Shown here piece after piece: positions 22,510 through 35,124 of a stretch of 64,000 nucleotides of DNA (position 1 is the first letter of the stretch; each line of letters opens with the position of its first letter). Made by a program: the position numbers and the translations under genes. Origin of the DNA: Hypericum androsaemum. Its lineage: Eukaryota > Streptophyta > Magnoliopsida > Malpighiales > Hypericaceae. The stretch lies in the NCBI GenBank assembly GCA_963995505.1, contig OZ023181.1, positions 9,792,221-9,856,220 on the forward strand, read 5' to 3'. The notes under the pieces were generated by a model. That model searched no databases, had not been told where the DNA came from, and saw only the letters and a list, made by a program, of their open reading frames with translations.

Positions 22510-23975
22510 TGTTAGTATAGATGTCCTAGAGACAATCGTAATAAGGACATTGTACTTGATCATATTCAGTTATATTATTAATGTGCATTAATAATATTCG
22601 GCATTAAATAAATGAATATAATGTTTGATTGTTTGCATATATTCATGTTTATGTTCCCATGAACTAGTGTTGTCATTGAGAATGTGAGATCTCAGTTGAC
22701 TATGCACGTAGTTCTTAAATAGCCACAATCAATGATCATCGAGAATGGGATATCGATGATGCAATTGAGATTGATGTGCGATTTGCATCATATCCTTAGA
22801 GGACGTAGTGGTTCTCACAACTATTAGATACTAGGTATTTCATGATGGATGCACATATACTTTGGAGAGTATTGGCATGCCCGACCGAGAAACTGTTTGG
22901 TGTATTCTATTTACGTGTCTACGGAAATATCGGTTTGTGAAGTAGTGAAGTAGTCCTCCCACTTGAGGTCAATACGCACGACATGTACAGAGTGATGGAC
23001 TTTGACCATGACCAACGCTTGCACTCCTGACGGGGTAGATACGGCATGTGTTAGGTACATCACGAAGTACATGTGCGTGGTAGTTGAGCAAAGAATAGGA
23101 TTCATTCCCCAAATAGACTTGGAGAGAATACTTGTCTTCTCATAACTAATTGGATCGTTAGTCATTGGGCAATACACGTCACTTTTGGAATGGTGTCTAA
23201 AAGTGACAATATGATCAATTAGTAGAATGAGATAATGTGATTAAGTTGTTTGAATAGACACTTTAATCATGTTCAAGACTTAATCGAGTATTCGCGAATG
23301 AAATGCCGTATCACTATGAGCTTCACATTACAGGTAGTTGCAGTATCCTCGCAACGTACCTCATATGTTGAGATTGTCTGGTCTGTTGTCTAAGGTTCGA
23401 CTAAGACCATTAGTTCGTCTAATCGCTTAACATATGATGGTCTATGGGTCACACAACATGTAGTCTTTGTTACGAATTGAAGTTGGTTAGATTAAATATT
23501 AATTTGATCAAGAATATTTAATCTATGGAGAAATATTATAATTCTATTAGATAGTATTATAATTATTTGATTAGATTGGATTGGATTTAATCAAATAAGT
23601 ATATATATGAAAATATTGGACATATTTGACTTGGTCATGGAAAGGGAAATTGGGCCTCAAAACCCATACGAGATTGGGCTTCAAGGCATACGAGATTGGG
23701 CTTCAAAGCCCAAAATTGGAAGTCAAAATTGATGGCTTTGGAAAAGCCAATTTTGATGACTTTCAAAATACTTCTTACTTAAGGCTTAAGTAAGTTTTTC
23801 CTATATATATACACGGACATCTAAGGTTTTAAATGTGTGACATACATACCAAAACCTAGATAAAAAATCTATTCTCCACATCCTTTGGCATAGAGTTCTC
23901 CTAGCAGATTCTCAAAGGATTCAACGTTCGAGGAGTTCGTAGACAAGGGTTACGTGAACTCCATAGTAGAGGATT
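22510..23975 (+). repeat. Copia 5' LTR, cut by nested insertion
   Basis: Matches the 3' LTR at 35125-36175 over its length, but carries about 415 bases (near 23307-23720) that the 3' LTR lacks. Its TATA box is at 23802-23811. The sequence ends at GGATT, where the gypsy LTR begins; the rest of this LTR (the part equivalent to 36176-36312) is missing from the far side of the insertion. Confidence 0.85.
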
Positions 23976-24665
23976 TGATGAGTGTGTAAACGCTCATATT
24001 TTATCGTATGTTTCGAGCGTGTTTAGTCAAGTTTTGAGTTATATTCATCATGTCATATCAAGTCTTATGATCATTTTAGTATATTTATGTTCGGGAATGG
24101 ATTTCTACCCATTTTCATATTTTGTAGGAAATTGGGGCTCAAAGGAGGTCGTTGGAGGGGTTATTTCGAGAGACCATATTTCAAGAGTCATAACTTTCCG
24201 CTCGAATATCCGATTGTATCAAATGAGACACCGTTGGAAATCTTGAAGAGATATCTATATTTCGTCTCTTATAGTCGAAGCCAAATTCGAAGTGAAAGAG
24301 GGTCAAAACTTCAAAATACGAAGATACGATGAAGCAGATAGAGCAGAAAGCTGGGCAACTAGCGGCCGCTAGTGAGGGGACACAGAATGTTGGTTGAAGA
24401 CCCAGTAGCGGCCGCAAGTCAACTAGCGGCTGCAAGTTACCCGATGTCAGCTTATTTTGGACGTCGTATTTAGATGGAAATTCGACTCGTTTAAGAAGTA
24501 TTCGACTCTTGGCCTCTTGTTTTGGCCCTAGGACTATAATTATATTATTACTTGGCTAGCAAGACTTCTAGTTTAGGTTAAATCTCCTCTAGGTTTTCCT
24601 ATTTTCGTGTTAGACTTTTGGCTATATATAAGCCTTAGTCTCTTAGGTTTCGGGGGACGTTACTA
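23976..24665 (+). repeat. Truncated 5' LTR of gag-pro element
   Basis: Starts TGATGAGTGTGTAAACGCTC, a terminal hairpin. It carries three copies of an AGCGGCCGC-type motif at 24360-24435 (the third reads AGCGGCTGC) and a TATA box, TATATATAA, at 24623-24631. Sequence shared with the 3' LTR ends at 24665. Confidence 0.85.
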
Positions 24666-24730
24666 GCAATTGGTTTTGTGTGGCAAACTTGCTGATTTTG
24701 TGTGATTTCTTTTTTAGGATTCTCTAATGC

Positions 24731-25876
24731 ATGCCAAGAACCCGGAGTGAAGGACTAGACCTTGACACAAACACTGTGCTTGAGGTTGACATCGGAGTAC
24801 TCGAAAGGGTAATTAGGCGTGAAAAGAGGGACCAAGCAAGAGCAATGGCACAAAATCAGGAAGACGGAGCGCTCTAAGCTGTAGGGGACCCTAATGGTCT
24901 ACAACAACCACCTGTAGGTTCCCACTCTTTCCAGATTCCAGCAGCAGTTGTGGGACTACTGCAAAACTCGGTCCAATTTGGCGGCTTGCCAAGTGAAGAT
25001 CCTCAAGACCATCTCTCTCGATTTGAGGACATCTGGAACATCATGAAGTTCCAAGGGGTCAATGATGATGTCTTGAAGCTGCGTCTCTTCCACTTTTCTC
25101 TAAAGGACCGAGAACGCACTTGGTACAATAAGCTGAAGGGAGAGACGATTCAGAGTTGGAATGATTTGGCCCATGCTTTTCTTCAAAAGTTCTTCTCAAT
25201 GGCCAAGTCAGCCAAGCTCTTGCGTGACATAAATACTTTCATACAAGCTGATGGGGAAAGCATCTATGAGGCCTGGGAGCGGTTCACCGATCTCCAAAGT
25301 TCCTTCCCTCAACATGGTATAACTCAAGACAACCTCATGAAAATCTTCTACAACGAGTTAGATGGCCCATCCCGTGATCATATTGATGCCTCCTCTCAAG
25401 GGGTGTTCTTGAGGAAGACTGATGATGAAGCTGCTCGCTTAATGGAGGAAATGACTGAAGTTAATGGTATGTGGCCAAAAGAACATGCTAGGCAACCACG
25501 TAAGGAAGCAGCCCGAGGAGTACTCGAAGTAAATGCCAACATGAAGCTCGAAGCTCAAATAGAAGCACTTACCAAAAGACTTGACAAGTTGACCAAGTAC
25601 AAGGAACAGGCAGCTGTGGTGCAAGATACTTGTCAGCTTTGCAAAGGGGCACATCCCACAACTGACTGTCCAATGTTGGAAGAGATCCAGACCATTGCTG
25701 ATAGAACACCACCAGGAATGGGCTACTCACAACAACCTAATGCTCAGCCAAATTTCTCTCGATTTGGTCAGCAAGCACACAACACTAGTGCCCAGCAAGA
25801 CTCCAGGAAACCATATTTGGGCAAGCAAGTCAAAGAAATGGGTGACAAGATCGATAAGTTAGTGGGGGTAGTCTAG
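24731..25876 (+). pseudogene. Gag of the gag-pro element
   Basis: An ATG at 24731 opens a frame (PRTRSEGLDLDTNTVLEVD) that runs in phase through a TAA at 24875-24877 to a TAG at 25874-25876. Blocks: LLQNSVQFGGLPSEDPQDH, RLFHFSLKDRERTWYNKL, QSWNDLAHAFLQKFFSMAKS, SIYEAWERFTDLQSSFPQHG. A knuckle CQLCKGAHPTTDC (C-x2-C-x3-H-x4-C) has the one-shorter spacing common in Athila/Tat gag. The stops fit CAA or CAG changed to TAA or TAG. Confidence 0.87.
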
Positions 25877-26947
25877 CAATCCATCTAACAATAAAGTATA
25901 ACTGTGCAGCGGCTGGATCGTTGTGAAGCACGTCAACAAGAGTTTGAGACATACCTAAAGGGGCAAGCCACGCAACTCAAGAAGATGTAGATCGAACTCG
26001 GAAATTTGGCTGCAGCAAATACTCAAAGGGAAATAGGTGCTCTACCCAGCAACACCGAGTCAAACCCGCGAGGACAGGTGATGGCCATCACAGTGAGGAG
26101 TGTGGACGAGGATGATGAACCATATATTCCTCCACCACCTTATGTCCCTCCACCTCCATTCCCGCAAAGACTCCGGAGAAAGCCACCACTTGAGAACAAA
26201 TTCGCTTCAAAAGAATGTGCCGAACCAATCAAGCCAGCCATAGAGGAGAAGGTAGTTACTGAGAAGAAGGAGCAACCAGCCTATATCAGCGCAAAAAAGG
26301 ACTCTTTTGTTCCTCCACCATCACCTCAACAAGTCAAGAAAACAGCAGTGATCGATGAGAAGGCCCTTGAATTCATAGAGACAATGGAGGACATTCAAAG
26401 CCATGTCTCTTTCTTGGAGATGTTAGATAAAAGGCCACAATATGCTGAGTTTTTGAAGGAGATCATCGCAAGGAAGAAGAGGAAGAATGATGGCAAAATG
26501 ACCCCTTTGGTAGAAAATGACATACCACCAAAACTAAAAGATCCAGGAAGTTTTACTATTCCTTGCAATATTGATGGTATTCAATTTCCGCATTGCTTAT
26601 GTGATTTGGGTGCCAATGTTAACCTCATGCCTCTTACTATTTTTAGGAAACTTGGACTTGGAGGCCTCAAGCCAAAGGAGATGTACCTTCAACTAGCCGA
26701 TCAATCAGTCAAAAAACCACGTGGAATTGTAGAGGATGTGATAATCAAAGTCGACAAATCTCTCGTACCCGTAGATTTTGTGGTGCTGGACTATGCTACC
26801 AATAAAAGTTACCCATTGATTCTGGGACGTCCATTCCTCAACACTTGTCATGCAATGGTGGATGTTCACAAGGGCAAACTACTTCTCCGTATAGGCCCAG
26901 ATGAAATCGAGTTCCAAGTAACCGATAAGCGCCTCCATCCACCGTAG
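25877..26947 (+). pseudogene. Aspartic protease of the gag-pro element
   Basis: Continues the gag frame. Stops near 25886, 25892 and 25988 break the linker; from 26006 the frame is open for 313 codons. It contains proline-rich PPPYVPPPPFPQRLRRKPP, then LEMLDKRPQYAEFLKEIIAR, KLKDPGSFTIPCNIDG, the catalytic block LCDLGANVNLMPLTIFRKLG and YPLILGRPFLNTCHAMVDVH. A TAG after RLHPP ends it, where RT would follow in a full element. The protease core looks intact. Confidence 0.87.
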
Positions 26948-28765
26948 TGCCACAGGGAGTAACAAAGTCAAGCTAACGACTCTATATTAGCACGTTTAGT
27001 ATTTAAGTTTTCTTTATTTTTGTATTTGCTTCAGTAACGTTATTTTGATTTAGTGTTTTAATGGTCCCAGCAGGAGGTTTAGATAAGAGCAAACTAGATT
27101 TCAACGGAGCTCGCCACTCCATATACAAACTTTGTAGCACGTCAAAGACAATTAGAGCGAAACACCACCAACCTTCCCCACCGCCTCCTACCGATTGACA
27201 GGGTAGTACCAGTCCTTTTCTCTGTTCCTCTATTTTCTGTGTCTGTTTTGTTCCTCATGATGTTCCTGTTCATGTTTGTGATGTTGTTGGTGTCTTGGTC
27301 CTACATTGAGGACAATATGTTCACTAAGTGTGGGGGGGTCACCATGCAGTTTCATTTCGGTTTGGCATATGTGATTGAGTCTAGATCTGAATTTAGGATT
27401 GTGTTTGTTTGTATTTGTGAATGAAGTGTTGTCAAAAGCAGATGATGAATCACCCCCCTCGAATTTTGAACTTTTGTTAGAAGTTAAATCTCTTACCTTG
27501 TTAGGAATCAAGCCTGAGTATGATGAGTATGAACGTGTAGGAACAACACCCTTGGTTGTTTAGCTTAGTGGTTGCACTTAGTAGATTATACTAGCAGCAT
27601 TGATGAGCGACCCTGTGAGATTTTAGAGCCGAAGGAGGAGACAACCGTCTCTGCATAGCATGAAGTGCCTACATTGCTATGGTCATTGGGTTTCATGCCA
27701 TTACTTGGTACCGTTTTGGTGGTGTGGGTGTAAGTGAGAGGACGGGGGCCATCTTTGATATTGAGCGTAGAGCTTTAGAGCCAAAAATGCTATATATCCT
27801 TTGTTTAAACTCGTTGAGCTTGAACCTTTTCTTTAAAATATTATATGTAAGCCAACATGTAAGCCCTATATCCACAATCTGACCCACCTTTGATCACTTT
27901 GGTCCGAGGATGCATTAGGTCTTAATCTTTGGGGTATAATTGTAAGGGTTCATTTGGTAGAATAGCTCGGGAATAAACAATGGGGGAAATGGGTAGAAAT
28001 GAGTCCAACAAAGAAGCCGAGACCAGTTGCCTCTGATGTGCAATGTGATGAATTCCATGAGATTGAGGAAGGTTGTGAAAAGTGAAAAGAAAAATGAAAA
28101 AAAAAGAAAAAAAGCGAGAAGAGACTGAAAAAAAAGGAGAAAAAGTGATGAAAAGGGAATTGAAAAGTTGAAAATGGAACAAACGTTAAATGAGGGAAAG
28201 TGGAAAGTTTGGAAAGAGGTTGGAAAGTGAATAAATGGCACGGCTCGAGCTAAGTGGTCAATAGGATTTGGGTGTAATCTTTAGATGAGCGTGTATTAGA
28301 TATAGTGTGAGGTATTTAGAGTAGACGAGAGCTAGAACATTTTTATGAGCTCCTCGGCCGGGTGGTTTAGCTATTTCCCACATATTTTATCCTCACCTGA
28401 CCCTAATCCCATTACAACCTAATGAAAAGTCCCTTTGATCATGAGCCCCACATTTATCGAGGCACCACTGAGTGAGACGTATGAAACTTTGAGATTCCGG
28501 ACGTGTACGCGATTGATAGGTAGTTGACTACTCATATATGTGAGCTTAAATTTCTGAACCTTTGAGTGGTCAACCTTCTAGTGTAATCTACTAAGTGCAA
28601 AAACTGGGTTAAACCATTAAGGATGCGGTGTCTACACGTTCTTACTCCTTGTGCTCAGGTAAGTACACTACTCGGTCGTGGGGTGGTCTTTTAATAAGAT
28701 TGAAATTGTTGGGTATGTCTGATGCGCCTTACTTGAGGATAAGCAAGGAAATAAGTGTGGGGGTG
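26948..28765 (+). other. Noncoding 3' region of the gag-pro element
   Basis: No RT, integrase or env-like protein could be read. A hydrophobic stretch at 27239-27330 leads to TTGAGGACAATATG and TAAGTGTGGGGGGG near 27306-27340, which resembles the block after pol in Athila elements. A purine-rich stretch fills 28060-28220. The polypurine tract AAGTGTGGGGGTG (28753-28765) abuts the 3' LTR. Confidence 0.65.
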
Positions 28766-30037
28766 TGATGAGTGTGTAAACGCTCATGTTTTGTCGTATG
28801 TTTCGAGCGTGTTTAGTCAAGTTTTGAGTTATATTCATCATGTCATGTCAAGTCTTATGATCATTTTAGTATATTTATGTTCGGGAATGGATTTCTACCC
28901 ATTGTCATATTTTTTAGGAAATTGGGGCTCAAAGGAGGTCGTTGGACGGGTGATTTCGAGAGACTATATTTCAAGAGTCATAACTTTCTGGTCGAGTATC
29001 TGATTGTATCAAATGAGACGTCGTTGGAAAGCTTGAAGAGAGATCTATATTTCGTCTTTTATACTCGAAGCCAAATTCGAAGTGGAAGAGGGTCAAAACT
29101 GTAAAATACGAAGATTCGACGAAGCAGATAGAGCGGAAAGCTGGGCAACTAGCGGCCGCAAGTCAACTAGCGGCCGCTAGTGAGGGGACACAAAATGTTG
29201 GTTGAAGACCCAACTAGCGGCCGCAAGTCAACTAGCAGCCACAAGTTACCCGATGTCAGCTTATTTTGGACGTCGTATTTAGTTGGAAATTCGACTCGTT
29301 TAAGAAGTATTCGACTCTTGGCCTCTTGTTTTGGCCCTAGGACCATAATTATATTATTACTTGGCTAGCAAGACTTCTAGTTTAGGTTAAACCTCCTCTA
29401 GGTTTTCCTATTTTTGTGTTAGACTTTTGGCTATATATAGGCATTAGTCTCTTAGGTTTCGGGGGACGTTACTACCTGGAGAATTGAGAACAGCCTTTAG
29501 AGCTTAATAAAGAGGCGATTGCAGTTAGCACGGGGAGAGGATTGGCAAAGCTTGAACATCACGACTAAGCTTTCTCTATCTCTACCTTTATGTTAATTGC
29601 TATCATGTTCTAAGTTAATCTATTGTGCTTTGTTAACATGCTTAGCGAGTAGTTCTCTCGTGAGTGCGATGCCCTAATTGTATGATTACTCGTCTATGTT
29701 AGCTATGGTTTGATTATCTTTCGTAGTAGTTGTTAATTGATGATCTTAATGCTTAATCTAAATTGATCACTTAGATTATGATGTTTAGTTGATAATAATG
29801 GACCGGAAGGCATTAGAATCAACGGAAGAGTCAATTGACATGTCTTAAGGTATTAATGAGGAATCTCGATACTAAGAGATAACCTGCTAGGAGTTAGCTT
29901 CATAATTGAGTTTAGCTTAGTTCTTGGTCTAATTAATGAGCGGAAGCATTGATTAGTAATCATGAACTACTCTAGCTTAGTTTTGTCATCCTAATGAGCG
30001 GAAGCGTTAGGGAGATGCATTAGAACACTCGCCGGGT
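28766..30037 (+). repeat. 3' LTR of gag-pro element, end lost
   Basis: Same start and hairpin as the 5' LTR. It carries four AGCGGCCGC-type motifs at about 29150-29245 (three exact, one mutated), one more than the 5' LTR. TATA box at 29432-29439. Beyond 29474 it is the only copy. The expected end of this LTR family (a CCTTGTGG-type block before the CA) is missing, so it is truncated near 30037. Confidence 0.8.
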
Positions 30038-31184
30038 TAATTTCTGACCGCGTCGTCAACCTATTCCAGGCGCCACGCGCCCTTCACCGGGGATCTGGGA
30101 CCACTGGCGTACTCGCCGGGTCGCAGGCTACGCCAGGCTACCGGTGGTGTCGACCAGATCGGTGCCGATCCGTCGACGGTTGTCAGGGACTAATCTGCAA
30201 TTGTCCCAGGGACTTTATTTTGGAAATTTATGTTCTTCAGGGGCTTCCTTGCAATTTTGTGAAATCTGAATTTGCAGATATGCCCTTGGGGTGTTTCTGA
30301 AATTTGGCTTTGGTGGTTAATTACGGTATGGTACTTGGATTAAATATGAAATTTCAATTTAGTCCCCGGCTAATGGCAGGGCCTTATTTGTGAATTTGCT
30401 TTTATGAAAATTACAGTTTGGTCCTTGAACTTTTTTGGAATTATAGTTTGGTCCTCGGATATTTCGGTAATTTTTGGTAGCTGGCAAATTACTTATTGGT
30501 CCCTGAATGAATTCTAAAATTGCAATTAGGTTCCTGGACAGAATTGAAAATAATGAATTAGATTCTAATAACTGTTTACATTTAATTTCTAAGTTGGATC
30601 TTATGAAATAATATGTGAATAATAAATGGATCTTGTTTGAGCAAGTCAAATACCCCGATAAAATGTTCCTCAAACTTAAATATGGTTTTCATTTAGAATG
30701 AATGATGTCTTCCGTCATAATTAAGAGAAATCGAGATTTTGTTCTATAGTATTTAAGACCAAAGACTTTTGCTTGGAACTACGTCTTATGGAACTCTTAT
30801 AGGGACATGTAGATGTCCCGTGTGATGGTTGTAAACCACCTAAGTTATTTCACTAGCCAAAGCAAGGAAATAATGATGGGACATCGATTGGACTGGGTCG
30901 GATAACTAGGAATTATATGAACTACAATTGGCTTGGAGACCTAGCAGTTATGTTGTTACAATCACCAGCCAAAGCAGTGGTTGTGATAGCAGGAATGTGG
31001 ATCCTAGTCCATTAAGATTTATATTAGATATAAATTCGTACTCTTCCGATGAGGTCGTTGAGTATGTGAAAATAATGGAAACAAAATAAAGCTAAAGGCC
31101 GTGTTTATTTGGATTGCTGAATGTTGATCATAGGAATTATGTGTTTTAATTCCCGTTTGAATTTATTTTCTTAGGTGTGTTGAA
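30038..31184 (+). other. Junction and copia leader region
   Basis: A GC-rich stretch at 30040-30190 follows the truncated LTR. The 11-base string ACTCGCCGGGT occurs at both 30027-30037 and 30111-30121. From about 30190 to 31184 the DNA is AT-rich and noncoding, and is best read as the untranslated leader of the copia element. Confidence 0.5.
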
Positions 31185-32074
31185 ATGGCTAACATGTCAT
31201 TGAGATTTATACTAGAATCGAATATGTTGGCTGGGCCAAACTTTTTGGATTGGCACCGTAACATGCATTTGGTGTTAAGGCAAAAAAGGATTGAGTACGT
31301 ATTAGATAAGCCCATCCCTGTAACCCATGCGGCTAATTCTCCTGAACTTGCTACATTTGACGTAGAGGCTCAGAAGAAACATCAAGATGATGCAAAGCAG
31401 GCACAGTGTGTTATGTTACTCGGTATGATTCCTGAGCTACAAAGGCAGCATGACAATATGGATCCCTATGAGATGTTGAGGCACTTGAAGGATCTTTTTG
31501 ACTCAGAATCTCGTTCTGAGAAATATGAGGTCATGAGGGATCTTTTCAGGTGTAGGATGTCTGAAGGAGGGAAGGTTTCACCTCATGTTCTGAAAATGAT
31601 TGGGCTGATCGAGAAGTTGGGTACTCTAGGTATCAAACTAGAGAACGACGTCTTGGTGTGCGCCATTCTTTAGTCACTTCCAGATTCATATTCTAGCTTC
31701 ATAGTGAACTATAATATGAATAGGATGGAGGCGACTATGCGTGAGCTGCATAACATGCTTAAGACTTTTGAAAGTACTACTTCAAAGGAAAGAAATGTGC
31801 TCATGGTGGGCTCTTCTTCTAGTTCTGCATTTAAAGGCAAGAAGAAGCAGAAGAATAAGGCTAAGAATAGTTCTAAGCTAAAGTTCCTTAAACCTAAGGG
31901 TGGTATTCAAAAGAAAGAGCGGGTAGACAAGGATGTGTGCCTCCACTGCAAGGAGAAGGGGCACTGGAAGAGAGACTGCAAAGTTCTGGCTGCTGAGAAT
32001 AGGGCACTAGGTGTCTCTTGCTCCGGAACAGGTATGATTGTTATTGAGATAGATATGTCCACTAATAGAACTGA
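31185..32074 (+). pseudogene. Copia gag with zinc knuckle
   Basis: Starts at an ATG with ANMSLRFILESNMLAGPNFL and DWHRNMHLVLRQKRIEYVLD, the UBN2-type gag of plant copia elements. The first open piece ends at a TAG at 31671-31673; the next (31704 on) is in a different phase only after a short gap. The knuckle CLHCKEKGHWKRDC (C-x2-C-x4-H-x4-C) near 31940-31981 has all ligands. The protein packages the element RNA. Confidence 0.85.
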
Positions 32075-33400
32075 ATGCTGGGTATTAGATACCGCACATG
32101 GCTTACACATTTGTACGAATGTGGAAGGTCTCACAGAGAGCAGGGCAGTTAGACCGGGTGAAGTAGCCCTATGCGTAGGTAATGGAGCACGAATTGTTGC
32201 CGAACGCGTAGGGACATATAGTATAGACTTACCCAGTGGGTATAGCCTGGAACTTAATAATTATTATTTTGTTCCATCTATTACCAGAAATATTATTTTC
32301 ATTCCGATGTTAGACATTGAAGGTTTTTCCTTCCATTTTTCTAAAAGTAGTTGCTGCTTCTCAAAAAATGGTATTGTTTATGGAAATACCTCTCTTTCGA
32401 ATGTTTATACTTGTTAATTAGTGGACATGATGTTCTTAATGTGCAGAACAAGAAGCTCAAATTAAGTAATCAAGAAAATCTCACCTTCTTATGGCATTGT
32501 AGACTTAGTCATACCAATAAGAAAAGAACTGCAAGGTTAAAAAATTTAGACTACTTAACCCCATTTGACTTTGAGTCTTATGGAAATTGTGAATCTTGTC
32601 TCAAAGGTAAAATGACTAACAAACCCTTTATTGGGAAAGGGATAAGAGCCAAAGAAGTGCTAGAGCTGGTTCACAGCGACGTGTGTGGTCCACTACCCAC
32701 TTTAGCAAGGGGTGGTTTCGGATACTTTATTACCTTTATTGATGACCTCTCTAGGTATGGATATGTGTATCTCATGAAACACAAATCTTATGTCTTTGAG
32801 AAGTTTAAGGAATATAAGACAGAAGTAGAGAAACAGCTTGGGAAGAGTATTAAGACTCTTCGATCAGATCGAGGAGGTGAATACCTTAGCCAAGAATTCC
32901 TGGATTATTTAAAGTTGCATGGGGTCCAATCACAATGGACACCTCCTGGAACACCATAGATGAATGGTGTGTCCGAAAGAAGGAATCGAACCCTATTAGA
33001 CATGGTGAGGTCCATGATGAGTTTCTCATCTCTTCCAACATTTCTTTGGGGTTACGCACTCTAATGCTCAATCTACATTCTAAATAGGATTTCATCTAAA
33101 TCAGTTGAGAGAACGCCATATGAGCTATGGTGTGGCAAGAAGCCATCATTCTCACATATTAAAACGTGGGGTTGCCCTGCGTATGTGAAGAAAATGCTCA
33201 CTGATAAGTTGGAATCCAAAGTAAAAAAATGTTACTTTGTGGGATTCCTAAGGAAACAAAAGGATATTATTTCTATCTTCCTGAGAAACAAAAGGTTATT
33301 GTTTCTAGACAGGCGATGTTCCTTGAAATGACTATATCTTTAAAGGACAAGGTCGTAAAAGGATAGAGCTTGAAGAAATTCAAGAACCACAAGGTGATGC
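32075..33400 (+). pseudogene. Copia protease and integrase
   Basis: ECWVLDTAHGLHICTNVEGL is the protease block (usual D-S/T-G; here D-T-A, so altered). Then LWHCRLSHTNKKRTARLKNL (pre-integrase HHCC, completed by CESCLKGKM), VHSDVCGPLPTLARGGFGYF, FIDDLSRYGYVYLMKHKS and TLRSDRGGEYLSQEFLDYL (catalytic D, D and later E region). A stop after the TPPGTP block at 32957-32959 and frame breaks to 33400 end its function. Confidence 0.83.
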
Positions 33401-34640
33401 TGAGGCTGAGGACTTGTCGGATAACCACGACAAGGAATCAGTGGGAGCATTCAGTAATTCTCATGGTAGAAGTCTTTCATTAGGTGATAGTCTTCCAGCC
33501 AGTGGGAGCGTAGTTAGGGATAACTTGCATACGCAAAATGCCCCAATTAGACTGAATGACAATAATTTGGACATTGTTCAATCTCCTGCTCATAAAATGC
33601 GCGAAAGCATTGCTCCTGAGAATTCTCCTGACATTGATCAGATCATTGCAGAAGAACCTCTTCACGATCAGAATGAACAGCCTGCACAAATGCAACTCTG
33701 TAAGTCTGCTAGGATTCGTCGTCCACCCGTCAAGTTTACTTTTCTCTTTGAGGAACATGATGATGTAGAAATCTCGGACAAGGATGAACCTAAGACTTAC
33801 ACTAAAGCGATGTCAGACATCAATTCAGGGAAGTGGCTAGAAGCCATGAAATCAGAGATGGACTCGATGTATACAAATCAAGTCTGGGACTTGGTAGAAT
33901 TGCCTGAAGGGGTTAGACCCATCGGCTGCAAATAGGTCTTCAAGAAGAAGACCGATGCAGATGGCAAAGTAAAAACCTACAAGGCTAGGTTGGTGGCAAA
34001 TGACAAGACTTTTTTACCAGTTGCAAAGATCAAGTCCATTCAGATTTTACTTGCTATAGTAGCATACTATGATTATGAGATTTGGCAAATGGATGTCAAA
34101 ATGGCTTTTTTTAATGGGAATCTCGAGGAGAAAGTGTTTATGACACAGCCAGAAGGTTTTATATCTAAATCAAATTCAAAATTAGTATGTAAGCTGCAAA
34201 GATCCATTTATGGATTAAAGCAAGCTTCTAGGAGTTGGAATATCCATTTTGACGAAGCTATCAAATCGTTTGACTTCGTTAGAAATGTGGAAGATCCATT
34301 CGTTTATCGAAAACACTGCGGGGATAAGACTATTTTCATTATCATATATGTTGATGACATATTGATTCTGGGAAACAGTAGCCCGCTAATACAATTCGTG
34401 AAGGATTGGCTGTCCAAGACCTTTATGATGAAAGACTTAGGTGAAGCCTACTACATCCTTGGAATAAAGATTGATAGCGATAGATCTAACAGGATGTTGG
34501 GGCTATCACAATCCACATACATAGACAAGGTACTAAAGCATTTGAAAATGGAGGACTCTGAGAGAGGTTACCTGCCAGCGAATCATAGGATTAAGCTGTC
34601 AAAGAAAGATTATCCTTCTGAAGAAGCAAAAATTGAGTAA
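33401..34640 (+). pseudogene. Copia reverse transcriptase
   Basis: A linker piece (33414-33935) ends WLEAMKSEMDSMYTNQVWDL and ELPEGVRPIGCK followed by a TAG. The RT core from 33940 has YEIWQMDVKMAFFNGNLEEK, VFMTQPEGF, LQRSIYGLKQASRSWNIHFD and the catalytic block YVDDILILGN, which is intact. The open piece ends with a TAA at 34638-34640. The sequence is that of Ty1/copia RT. Confidence 0.87.
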
Positions 34641-35113
34641 ATAAAAGATATCTCATACGCATCTGCGATTGGATCAATCATGTACACCATGACTTACACT
34701 AGACCCGATGTGGCCTATGCTGTTAGTATCACTAGTAGATACCAAAAGAATCCAGGTGAACGTCACTGGATTGCTATTAAGAACATTCTGAAGTATCTTA
34801 GACGAACTAAAGAATGTTTCTTAGTCTATGGTGGGTAGCCAGAACTTGTGGTAACTAGGTTTACCGACCATGACTGATTGTGATGATTTCCAAGGCACAA
34901 TCAACATATGGCTTCATACTCAAAGGCAGAATAGTGAGCTGGAATAGTTCCAAGCGAGACACGATCGCGGATTCAACAACCGAAATAAAGTTAGAACGTA
35001 TTCCCACAGAGGATAACCTGGCTGATCCTTTCACCAAACCACTGGGTGTGCCGCAGCACTGCACACACTTTGAGAGTCTAGGTGTTAGACGCATGGGTGA
35101 TTGGCTCTTGGCC
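34641..35113 (+). pseudogene. Copia RNase H, internally deleted
   Basis: MYTMTYTRPDVAYAVSITS and NPGERHWIAIKNILKYLRRT are typical of the RT-RNase H connection. The frame at 34880 reads SWNSSKRDTIADSTTE, then jumps directly to TEDNLADPFTKPLGVPQH, so roughly 60 residues of RNase H are deleted. The polypurine tract AAGTGGAAGAT follows at 35114-35124. Confidence 0.8.
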
Positions 35114-35124
35114 AAGTGGAAGAT

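Larger units (their letters stand above)
23976..30037 (+). mobile_element. Non-autonomous Athila/Tat-type element with gag and protease only
   Basis: The 5' LTR (23976-24665) and 3' LTR (28766 to about 30037) share their first 690-710 bases. Between them are a gag-protease frame and 1.8 kb of noncoding 3' region, with no RT, RNase H or integrase remnant. The 5' LTR breaks off after GTTACTA and the primer site is absent. The 3' LTR loses its end near 30037. Movement, if any, relied on proteins from another element. Confidence 0.85.

Noticed and set aside
22510..22545. TGTC/GACA hairpin at the start of the copia LTR as part of the terminal-hairpin pattern
   Set aside because: The stem is only four bases and not at the same place as in the Athila/Tat LTRs, so chance is likely.
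27915..28241. Minus-strand phenylalanine-rich, membrane-like frame
   Set aside because: The hydrophobic residues come from the purine-rich tract on the plus strand (28060-28220); no start context or family similarity.
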